Positions 1-5,047 of a stretch of 5,047 bases of DNA are shown here, piece after piece. A model generated the notes under the pieces. That model did not search any database. It worked only from the letters and a program-made list of their open reading frames with translations, and had not been told where the DNA came from. The DNA is from Pseudomonadota bacterium (lineage in GTDB: Bacteria > Pseudomonadota > Gammaproteobacteria > Burkholderiales > Rhodocyclaceae): contig WRJU01000115.1 in the NCBI GenBank assembly GCA_009778425.1, forward strand, positions 1 to 5,047, read 5' to 3'. Within the stretch, counting starts at the first letter, position 1. Each line of letters begins with the position of its first letter. The translations under genes were made by a program, and so were the position numbers.

Positions 1-714
1 CCGGTTGCCGGGTATCTTTCCGATCATGGACAGCGTCCGCTCGTCCGCCGTGGTGAGCAGATCGAACGTCGTCCAGAAACCGGGCATGCCGGTCACGCAT
101 GTGAACGGTTTGAACCCCTCTGCTGGATGGCGCGTAAAGTGATCGACCAGCGCATCGGGTTCCGCACTGGTCAGCCAACGCGGGGCATGAGATGAAGATG
201 GATCAAACAAAGTGTCGGAATTACATGAAGCGGATGGCGAGCCAGGCTCAAATTCTCTCGTCGTATCTTGCTTACGCCGCCACAAGGCGATTACGGCGTA
301 CAGCAACAGCACGATAACCAACGCCCACGCAACCGCGCTGTGAAGGTTGCGGAGCGTGTAGGCAAGCCCTGGGGCAACCCCTCGATCCCGCGCATGGATC
401 AGCCCCCATCCCAACAGAGGCAGGGTAAACAACGATACATACAGGACGATAGAAGCGCCTTTAGCCAGCCAGTCGACCCAATCTCTGTCCGGCGCATCGG
501 CACCTGCGGCAACCGCTCGGTACTTCAGGGCAAAGAACACCAGCAGCATGGCGAATGCCAGCCACCCGGCAACATAATGCAAATCATCGTGAATCGGATT
601 TTCGTTCCCCATGAACTGCGAGGCAAAGAGAGCCATCATCACTGCGCAAGCGATGGTCGCGCGTAGCACGAACAGAGCCCGAAAATTCCATCTGCGAGGC
701 TCTTGTCCGTTCAT
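1..714 (-). CDS. Cytochrome b561-like membrane protein with long C-terminal extension (3' end beyond window)
   Basis: The frame is open from the ATG at 714 to the left edge: 238 codons visible, no stop. Four hydrophobic segments lie near residues 14-35, 46-66, 84-106 and 124-145, matching the layout of the bacterial b561 family (Ni/Fe-hydrogenase b-type/CybB-like di-heme electron carriers of the inner membrane). Recognisable stretches are LHYVAGW (helix 2), LYVSLFTLPLLGWGL (helix 3) and LHSAVAW (helix 4). His46 and His125 fit the helix 2 and first helix 4 heme ligands. The other two are missing: helix 1 has no His, and Tyr139, 14 residues after His125, sits where a second helix 4 His is expected. 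After about residue 150 comes a Ser/Pro-rich linker and then an unrecognised, probably soluble segment. The start overlaps the preceding stop as ATGA, with AGGCGG just upstream. It may bind one heme or none; the family call is moderate, the role unknown. Confidence 0.7.
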   Translation of the reverse strand, partial: MNGQEPRRWNFRALFVLRATIACAVMMALFASQFMGNENPIHDDLHYVAGWLAFAMLLVFFALKYRAVAAGADAPDRDWVDWLAKGASIVLYVSLFTLPLLGWGLIHARDRGVAPGLAYTLRNLHSAVAWALVIVLLLYAVIALWRRKQDTTREFEPGSPSASCNSDTLFDPSSSHAPRWLTSAEPDALVDHFTRHPAEGFKPFTCVTGMPGFWTTFDLLTTADERTLSMIGKIPGNR

Positions 715-1901
715 GCCGCCTGTTCCAGCGCGTCTGTGACCCGCGCAAAACCCGTGTCGTCCAGCCACAGACTGTTGGTGATGGTCAGCGAGCGCGCCGC
801 GAGATCGCGGGCATTGGGACAGGCATCCTGCGGAACGCAGGAACGCAGATAGTCATAATCAGGCAAGGCATGGATGAACATGCGCGTCACTCCCAGTCCT
901 GCGCCCCATAATACGCCGAGCGCACGATCCCGCCTGTCCTGATCCGGCAGACGCAGCATGAGGCAGGGCCAAGTACCCTCTTCGTCCTCCATGTCGCGGA
1001 AAACCAGTACCCCCGGCAAACGGTCGAGCACGGCAAGGCGACGCATTGCCTGATCCTTTGTCTGTTGATGGAACGTCTTAAGTCTGGAAAGCGCCCGCTG
1101 GCCGACCCCCTGCCGCCAGCCGCCAACATGATGCAGCGGAATCTCAGGAGAAAAAATATCTCCCACAGCACCCGGCAGATCGCCTTTTTTCAACGCGCGG
1201 CGTAAGGGCGTGCCGTACACCCAGGGCAAAAAGGCGGGGCGATAAAACAGCGCGTAAGCAGCCAGTTCAAGGCAGCGCCGGAATTCCCGCCAGGCATTCC
1301 GCTTGATCAGTTCATCCTGCGCCCGCTCGATGGCCGACGCCAGAGTCGGGTCGCGCGTCACCCACAAACCGCCTTCATACAGGCTCAATCCTTTCCCAGC
1401 GGCAAAACTGAAGAAACCGGCGTCTCCCTCCAGACCAACGCTCTGCCCACTCCGGCGCGCGCCGAAGGACTGCGCGGCATCTTCGATGACGAACGCGCCG
1501 TGTTCGCGCGCAAGCCGCAGCACGGGAGCAACACGGGTCACGCGCCCGGCAAGATGCGTGGGCATGATCGCCAGTGTATCTTCATCACACAGAGCGGCGA
1601 GCGCCGCCATGTCGAAATCGAGGCTATCGGCAGCCAGGTCGCACAGGCGCAGCCTCAGCCCGCAATGCGCGACGGCCAGTGCCACCAGCGGGCAGGTATA
1701 AGCCGGAACGATCACTGTCCGGCATCCGGACAAGCGGCGCAACGCGGTAAGGATAAGCACGAGACTGGCCGTACCCGAGCAGGTCAACCCAGCGTAGGGC
1801 GCACCCACATAATCCTGCGCGGCGCGCGAAAAACCTCCCCTTGCGCCAAAGAGTTCCGGCAATGGGAGCGGCAAACCCGCCGTGGGAGGCAGCTCTCGCA
1901 T
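711..1901 (-). CDS. DegT/DnrJ/EryC1/StrS-family PLP-dependent aminotransferase
   Basis: A 396-residue fold-type I aminotransferase of the family that usually transfers an amino group to keto-sugars bound to nucleotides, in the cytoplasm. Visible landmarks: SGTASL (about 42-47) for phosphate binding, PAYTCP (66-71), a HLAG motif matching the family's HxxG, EDAAQSFG (140-147) whose Asp141 should contact the pyridine nitrogen, and SFAAGKGLSLYEGG where Lys170 is the expected Schiff-base lysine. The C-terminus keeps CPNARDLAARSLT (361-373), typical of these enzymes. A hydrophobic, Arg-flanked stretch at about 206-235 (LELAAYALFYRPAFLPWVYG) lies where sugar aminotransferases usually go straight on from the lysine loop, and might mark an unusual substrate or membrane contact. 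I chose the ATG at 1901 because GGAGGGG lies 5 bases upstream and the ATG overlaps the previous stop (TGATG); the longer frame from 1961 would run inside the transporter gene. Substrate is not determined. Confidence 0.88.
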   Translation of the reverse strand: MRELPPTAGLPLPLPELFGARGGFSRAAQDYVGAPYAGLTCSGTASLVLILTALRRLSGCRTVIVPAYTCPLVALAVAHCGLRLRLCDLAADSLDFDMAALAALCDEDTLAIMPTHLAGRVTRVAPVLRLAREHGAFVIEDAAQSFGARRSGQSVGLEGDAGFFSFAAGKGLSLYEGGLWVTRDPTLASAIERAQDELIKRNAWREFRRCLELAAYALFYRPAFLPWVYGTPLRRALKKGDLPGAVGDIFSPEIPLHHVGGWRQGVGQRALSRLKTFHQQTKDQAMRRLAVLDRLPGVLVFRDMEDEEGTWPCLMLRLPDQDRRDRALGVLWGAGLGVTRMFIHALPDYDYLRSCVPQDACPNARDLAARSLTITNSLWLDDTGFARVTDALEQAA

Positions 1902-2308
1902 CAATGCCCCTCCACAGCCATCCCCCCCGGATTGCGATTTGACTCGCCATAGGCCAGGCAAAACACACCGGCCAGGATCAGCACCGCGCCAAGGTATTGA
2001 AGCACGGACAGGACTTCACCAAAAAGAGGAACAGAGATCACCAGCACCCCGACCACCTCCAGGTGAGCAGCGGCAAACGCCGGGCCAACGGGAATGCGGC
2101 GCAACATCGTCATGTAGGTTACAAAGGCACAGAGGTATCCCAAAATCGAGCAATACACCCACGGCGTACTCAATGCACGCAGCAACCAAGGCAGATCGAA
2201 AGTCAGCGGCGCAGCATGAAGAGCCGTGAACTTAAAACACACCTGTGCAAACGTGTCGAAAACCAGCAGCGCCAACAGGCCAATGATGAAAAAGACACGC
2301 GAACTCAT
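1901..2308 (-). CDS. SMR/EamA-type small membrane transporter, second subunit of a pair
   Basis: A 135-residue protein with four predicted membrane helices (about 5-24, 49-69, 77-97, 101-120), the size and topology of small multidrug resistance or ArnF-like flippase subunits. Helix 1 carries DTFAQVCFK (18-26), in which Asp18 and Lys26 have the spacing of Glu14 and Lys22 in EmrE. The end of helix 3 and helix 4 (GEVLSVLQYLGAVLILAGV) match the usual EamA/SMR ending. The start at 2308 is supported by GGAGG about 6 bases upstream and by an ATGA overlap with the upstream subunit; an earlier ATG at 2398 would bury 90 bases in that gene. It shares the DTxxQxxFK and PW[IV]Y motifs with its neighbour, so the two are paralogues and probably form a heterodimer in the inner membrane. 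Cargo could be a cationic compound or a lipid-linked amino compound; the aminotransferase directly downstream favours the latter, by inference. Confidence 0.85.
   Translation of the reverse strand: MSSRVFFIIGLLALLVFDTFAQVCFKFTALHAAPLTFDLPWLLRALSTPWVYCSILGYLCAFVTYMTMLRRIPVGPAFAAAHLEVVGVLVISVPLFGEVLSVLQYLGAVLILAGVFCLAYGESNRNPGGMAVEGH
1907..1913 (-). promoter_or_regulatory. Ribosome binding site deciding the aminotransferase start
   Basis: On the minus strand GGAGGGG lies 5 bases before the ATG at 1901. It is a near-perfect Shine-Dalgarno sequence inside the last codons of the transporter gene and supports the 1901 start over the upstream in-frame ATG at 1961. Confidence 0.8.
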
Positions 2309-2673
2309 GCGCCTCCTCCCAGACCAACCAGCGCCACGCCCGCCAGGATCAGGCTGATGCCGATGGTACGCGGGCGCGTAAGGCGTTCCTTGAACCATAA
2401 CCGCCCCCCCACCATCACCGTAACGATACCGGCCATGCCCAACAACACGCCTTCAGCCAAGGTCACCGTCGAGAGAAATGCCAGCCAGGCGACGAATTCA
2501 AAGATATATGCTATTGCACCGATATAAATCCACGGACGACCTAGCATGTGCCGCCAGTGCGCCCACCCCTGCGCTTCCCTGTTCTCGATGGCAGCCGCCT
2601 TGAACGCCAGTTGCCCACCTGTATCGGTCACCAGATTGATGAGCCACAACAAGACTATCGTGACTGTACTCAT
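2305..2673 (-). CDS. SMR/EamA-type small membrane transporter, first subunit of a pair
   Basis: A 122-residue protein with four predicted helices (about 4-22, 47-68, 73-94, 102-119). Helix 1 contains DTGGQLAFK (17-25), with Asp17 at the place of the essential Glu14 of EmrE and Lys25 at the place of Lys22. The end (KERLTRPRTIGISLILAGV, 95-113) is the common SMR/EamA helix 4 signature. It is the first gene of the leftward operon, and its stop overlaps the ATG of the second subunit (ATGA), which fits obligate pairs such as ArnE/ArnF, EbrA/EbrB or MdtI/MdtJ. The start at 2673 gives a normal family N-terminus, but the ribosome binding site is poor (GAAG 2 bases upstream). Function is probably export or membrane flipping of a small or lipid-linked molecule. 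The acidic residue suggests proton coupling, which ArnE-like flippases with a neutral residue here would not show. Substrate unknown. Confidence 0.86.
   Translation of the reverse strand: MSTVTIVLLWLINLVTDTGGQLAFKAAAIENREAQGWAHWRHMLGRPWIYIGAIAYIFEFVAWLAFLSTVTLAEGVLLGMAGIVTVMVGGRLWFKERLTRPRTIGISLILAGVALVGLGGGA
2312..2320 (-). promoter_or_regulatory. Ribosome binding site of the second transporter subunit
   Basis: GGGAGGAGG on the minus strand ends 3 bases before the ATG at 2308; its first GGAGG is about 6 bases from the start. It lies within the last Gly-rich codons of the first subunit and supports the ATGA-overlap start over the frame-extended ATG at 2398. Confidence 0.78.
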
Positions 2674-2781
2674 GTCTTCAAACCCGTCAAATCCCTACGA
2701 CAGGTTTGTGAAAGCCTACCGATGGCAAAATGGTAAACATCCTCAAATCTCTGTACATTCCGAAAAACCCGGCATCCCGTA

Positions 2782-2808
2782 GGAGGCGGATAAATCAAGC
2801 TAGCCTCC
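2782..2808 (+). repeat. Inverted repeat GGAGGC/GCCTCC in the hydrolase leader
   Basis: GGAGGC at 2782-2787 is perfectly complementary to GCCTCC at 2803-2808, leaving a 15-base A/T-rich loop. In RNA this would be a six-pair, GC-rich stem that captures the only strong Shine-Dalgarno-like sequence in the leader, 34 bases before the hydrolase ATG and so too far away to serve it. As DNA it could be an operator. It is followed by A residues, so read on the minus strand it is not a T-tailed terminator at the right end. Confidence 0.5.
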
Positions 2809-2815
2809 GGATAAA
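2787..2815 (+). repeat. 8-base direct repeat CGGATAAA with 21-base period
   Basis: CGGATAAA occurs at 2787-2794 and again at 2808-2815, start to start 21 bases, about two helical turns. Such spacing puts both copies on the same DNA face, as seen for tandem activator or repressor half-sites. It overlaps the inverted repeat and ends 5 bases before the hydrolase ATG. Whether any protein binds here is unknown. Confidence 0.45.
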
Positions 2816-2820
2816 AAACC

Positions 2821-3663
2821 ATGACAACCCCACACAAAGTCCCTCCCGGCAGCGCCGGGGTTTTATTGATCCACGGCCTCACGGGAACCCCGAACGAAAT
2901 GCGCTTCGTGGCACGCGGCCTCAAGGCGGCGGGCTTCGAGGCCGAATGCGTGCGTCTGGCCGGACACTGCGGAACCGAGGCGGATCTGCTCGCTACAGGC
3001 TGGAAGGACTGGTTCGCCAGTGTCGAACAAGCCGCTGAAGCCTTGCGTAAAAGAGTCAAACATCTGTTCGTGGCAGGGCTTTCGATGGGTGCCGTGCTGG
3101 CGATGAAATACGCCATCGAACACCCCGGCAAAGTCGACGGGCTGGGCCTGTACGGCACGACTTTCTTCTACGATGGTTGGAGCATCCCCTTTGAAGGACG
3201 GTATCTGACCTTCCTGTTCCCGCTCGTCACCGGCGTCCTGGGAATCGGGCGGCACAAGCGCTTCATGGAAACCTATCCCTTCGGGATCAAGAACGAACGG
3301 CTGCGGCAGGCGATTACCAGCAAGATGCACGCGGGAGACTCGGAGGCCGCCGGACTGCCCGGCAATCCCTGGCCTTCGCTGGAACAGTTCTACCGCCTGT
3401 CTTCCAATGTGCGAAAAAACCTGCATCGTATCCACGTCCCTGCCCTGGCCGTCCACGCGCGCGAGGACGACGTCGCAACGCTGGCCAACGTACATATCAT
3501 CGAACGCCGTTTCAGCGGACCGGTCGAAACGCTCGTACTTGCCAACAGCTACCACATGGTGACGGTCGATCAGGAGAAGGCCACGCTGGTCGAACGCTCG
3601 GTGGATTTTTTCAGCCGCATCGTCGAGCGCACGGCCATAAAGGAAAAACCCGAAGAGTCCTGA
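2821..3663 (+). CDS. Alpha/beta-hydrolase, carboxylesterase / Est30-like (COG1647-type)
   Basis: A 280-residue serine hydrolase. Motifs in order: LLIHGLTGTPNEM (15-27) with the HG oxyanion-hole motif; LAGHCGTEADL followed by WKDWFASVEQA, typical of the Est30/YvaK esterase group; nucleophile elbow GLSMG with Ser88; acid Asp216 in HAREDDVAT; catalytic His245 in NSYHMVTVDQE. The triad is complete. A cap region (about 113-195) separates Ser and Asp and is longer than in minimal Est30 enzymes, with a hydrophobic patch near 128-142. No signal peptide is visible, so it is probably cytoplasmic and cleaves or transfers carboxylic or thio esters. A TAA lies two codons upstream in frame, so 2821 is the first possible ATG; no Shine-Dalgarno sequence sits at normal distance, which fits weak or leaderless initiation. 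It diverges from the transporter operon and converges on the class III aminotransferase. Natural substrate unknown; acyl-thioesterase or monoacylglycerol lipase roles are alternatives. Confidence 0.87.
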   Translation: MTTPHKVPPGSAGVLLIHGLTGTPNEMRFVARGLKAAGFEAECVRLAGHCGTEADLLATGWKDWFASVEQAAEALRKRVKHLFVAGLSMGAVLAMKYAIEHPGKVDGLGLYGTTFFYDGWSIPFEGRYLTFLFPLVTGVLGIGRHKRFMETYPFGIKNERLRQAITSKMHAGDSEAAGLPGNPWPSLEQFYRLSSNVRKNLHRIHVPALAVHAREDDVATLANVHIIERRFSGPVETLVLANSYHMVTVDQEKATLVERSVDFFSRIVERTAIKEKPEES

Positions 3664-3683
3664 GCTTTCCCCCATTCCCACGA
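3664..3683. other. Short convergent intergenic gap without visible terminator
   Basis: Only 20 bases separate the stop codons of the hydrolase (plus) and the class III aminotransferase (minus). They are C-rich (ctttcccccattccc) and hold no hairpin with a T-tract, so transcripts from both sides probably run into the opposing gene or end by Rho. Confidence 0.6.
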
Positions 3684-5047
3684 TCATCCTTTCTTGGCAA
3701 GCGTGATGAGTTGATCGAGCAGCGCGATGGCCAGTTCGATTTCCTCTCCGTCGATGTGCAGCGAAGGCGCAAAAGTGATGACGTTCTTGTAATAGCCGCC
3801 CACGTCCAGCACAAGCCCCATTCGCTTGCCCTTGTGCTTCAGCCCGCCCGCCAAGCCGATGTCCGCCATCCTGTCGAGCAGGCGTTTGTTGGGCGTGAAG
3901 CCATCTGCCTCGCAAATCTCGGCGCGCAGCGCAAGCCCCAAACCATCCACGTCGCCGATTTCGGGGTGACGCTTTTGCAGGTCACGCAGACCCGCGAGAA
4001 AAATCTCACCCCTTTTCATGACCATCGGCTCGTAATCCGTCTCGGCCAGCATCCGCATCGTCTCCAGACCCACCGCCGTGCCCAGAGGGTTGGAAGCAAA
4101 CGTCGAATGCGTCGATCCGGGCGGGAAAATCTGCGGGTTGATGAGTTCCTCGCGCGCCCACAAACCGGCCAGCGGATTCAGCCCGTTGGTCAGGGCCTTG
4201 CCGAAAACCAACACGTCCGGCGTCACACCAAAATGCTCGATCGACCAGAGCTTGCCGGTACGATAAAAACCCATCTGGATTTCATCGACCACGAGCAGGA
4301 TGCCGTATTTATCCAGGACTCGCTTGAGACCCTTGAAGAAATTGGGTGGCGGGATGACATAGCCCCCCGTGCCCTGGATCGGCTCAACATAAAAAGCGGC
4401 GTACTCCGACTGCCCCGCTCTCGGATCCCACACGCCGTTGTATTCCGATTCGAACAGGCGCTCGAATTGCTGCACGCAATACTCGCCGTATTCTTCCTTG
4501 CTCATCCCTTTGGGACCACGGAAGTGGTAGGGAAACGGAATAAAATACGCGCGATCCCCGAAATGCCCGTAGCGGCGGCGGTAACGGTAACTCGACGTAA
4601 TGGCCGACGCGCCCAGTGTGCGGCCGTGGTATCCCCCTTCGAACGCGAACATCAGACTCTTGCCCTCTTTGGCGTTGCGCACGATCTTCAATGAATCGTC
4701 GATGGATTGCGAACCGCCGACATTGAAATGAATGCGCCCGTCGAGCCCCCATTTCTTCTTCGCGTCCTGCGCGATCATCTTCGCCAATTCGATTTTCGTG
4801 GGATGCAGATATTGGCTCGCCACCTGCGGCAAGGTGTCGATCTGCCGTTTGAGCACGGCATCCAGGCGCGGATTGGCATAACCGAAATTGACTGCCGAAT
4901 ACCACATCTGAAGATCGAGGAAAGGCGTGCCCTCGCCGTCGTACAGATAGCTGCCTTCACAGCGGGTAAAAATCTTGGGGTCGGAATAGTGAACAGTGTC
5001 ACCAAACGAACAATACCGAGCCTCGTCAGCCAGCAGGGCGGCTTCAC
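3684..5047 (-). CDS. Class III PLP-dependent aminotransferase (N-terminus beyond window)
   Basis: A fold-type I omega-aminotransferase of the group that includes ornithine, acetylornithine and GABA aminotransferases. The frame is open up to the right edge, giving 453 visible residues; the Met at 4907 is internal, because the sequence before it (FGDTVHYSD, then YLYDGEGTPFLDLQ) is the usual class III lead-in. Counting from the first full codon at 5045, landmarks are VGGSQS (109-114) at the phosphate-binding turn, GGYHGRTLGA (137-146), VEPIQGTGG (220-228), VDEIQMGFYRTG (253-264) with Asp254, and FGKALTNG with catalytic Lys283, then STHSTFASNP (311-320). The normal SGSEA-type turn is changed to GGSQS. 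It acts in the cytoplasm, probably moving an amino group between glutamate or alanine and an aldehyde or keto acid; the substrate cannot be read from the sequence. It ends tail to tail with the hydrolase, 20 bases apart. Confidence 0.92.
   Translation of the reverse strand, partial: EAALLADEARYCSFGDTVHYSDPKIFTRCEGSYLYDGEGTPFLDLQMWYSAVNFGYANPRLDAVLKRQIDTLPQVASQYLHPTKIELAKMIAQDAKKKWGLDGRIHFNVGGSQSIDDSLKIVRNAKEGKSLMFAFEGGYHGRTLGASAITSSYRYRRRYGHFGDRAYFIPFPYHFRGPKGMSKEEYGEYCVQQFERLFESEYNGVWDPRAGQSEYAAFYVEPIQGTGGYVIPPPNFFKGLKRVLDKYGILLVVDEIQMGFYRTGKLWSIEHFGVTPDVLVFGKALTNGLNPLAGLWAREELINPQIFPPGSTHSTFASNPLGTAVGLETMRMLAETDYEPMVMKRGEIFLAGLRDLQKRHPEIGDVDGLGLALRAEICEADGFTPNKRLLDRMADIGLAGGLKHKGKRMGLVLDVGGYYKNVITFAPSLHIDGEEIELAIALLDQLITLAKKG

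Larger units (their letters stand above)
2674..2820. promoter_or_regulatory. Divergent intergenic region between the transporter operon and the hydrolase gene
   Basis: These 147 bases separate two genes that point away from each other, so they should hold at least two promoters. The sequence is visibly less GC-rich than the flanking genes. I see no convincing sigma-70 promoter in either direction: TACATT at 2754-2759 is a possible -10 for the hydrolase but has no good -35 partner. The right half holds the hairpin and direct repeat listed separately. Confidence 0.6.

Noticed and set aside
268..666. Plus-strand 132-codon frame opposite the b561-like gene
   Set aside because: Its product is Gln/Arg/His-rich without a domain, while the minus strand gives four membrane helices and b561-like motifs in a frame open from 714 to the edge.
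1901..1961. Earlier in-frame ATG for the DegT-type gene
   Set aside because: The added 20 residues are Gly-rich and unlike the family, and the ATG at 1901 has a strong ribosome binding site and stop-start overlap.
2309..2398. Earlier in-frame ATG for the second transporter subunit
   Set aside because: The added 30 residues are polar, would precede helix 1, and overlap the first subunit; the ATG at 2308 has GGAGG at good distance.
2706..2734. TTGTGA ... AATGGT as a promoter for the hydrolase
   Set aside because: The -10 match is poor and the start would be about 80 bases upstream; chance similarity is likely.
3642..3670. GGAAA/TTTCC inverted repeat at the hydrolase end as a terminator
   Set aside because: Only five pairs with a 19-base loop and followed by C residues instead of T residues; too weak.
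2863..3915. Minus-strand 350-codon frame across the hydrolase and the aminotransferase end
   Set aside because: Antisense shadow: it spans two genes, has a His/Arg/Gln-rich composition and no recognisable motif, whereas the hydrolase on the plus strand has a full catalytic triad.
3711..4694. Plus-strand 327-codon frame opposite the class III aminotransferase
   Set aside because: Antisense shadow in GC-rich DNA; the minus strand shows all class III landmarks through the same interval.
3684..4907. Class III aminotransferase starting at the Met at 4907
   Set aside because: The same frame stays open to 5045 and encodes the normal family N-terminal region before this Met, so 4907 is not the start.
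4775..5047. Minus-strand 90-codon frame at the right edge
   Set aside because: It is in another frame of the aminotransferase and looks like a shadow; its product is Arg/Cys-rich with no motif.

Overview
The window looks like an ordinary, densely packed chromosomal segment of a GC-rich Gram-negative bacterium, probably a proteobacterium. This rests only on base composition, codon use and the cytochrome b561-like and SMR-like families, so the assignment is weak. I see no mobile element, rRNA, tRNA, CRISPR array or phage gene. Six protein genes cover almost everything; both edge genes are cut by the window.

Left block (1-2673, minus strand): a four-gene operon read right to left. It has two small four-helix SMR/EamA-type transporter subunits (2305-2673 and 1901-2308), a DegT/DnrJ/EryC1/StrS-type PLP aminotransferase (711-1901) and a cytochrome b561-like membrane protein (<1-714) with a long C-terminal extension running off the left edge. 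The junctions overlap by 4, 1 and 4 bases, so the four products are probably co-translated and act together. The SMR pair has the sizes and layout of a heterodimer. Next to a sugar-type aminotransferase this recalls the ArnE/ArnF flippase working with ArnB-type chemistry, but here both subunits keep an acidic residue at the EmrE Glu14 position.

Middle (2674-2820): a 147-base divergent intergenic region holding the likely promoters of both directions, a hairpin (GGAGGC/GCCTCC) and an 8-base direct repeat spaced 21 bases apart.

Right block: an Est30/COG1647-like alpha/beta hydrolase (2821-3663, plus) faces, tail to tail across 20 bases, a class III aminotransferase (3684 to beyond 5047, minus). 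The aminotransferase reading frame stays open to the right edge, so an apparent start at 4907 is internal.

Two unrelated PLP aminotransferases, a hydrolase, a paired small transporter and an altered b561 protein side by side suggest a pathway that makes or exports an amino-modified, perhaps lipid-linked, metabolite. That is inference from gene content. Family assignments are fairly secure; substrates are not visible in the sequence.
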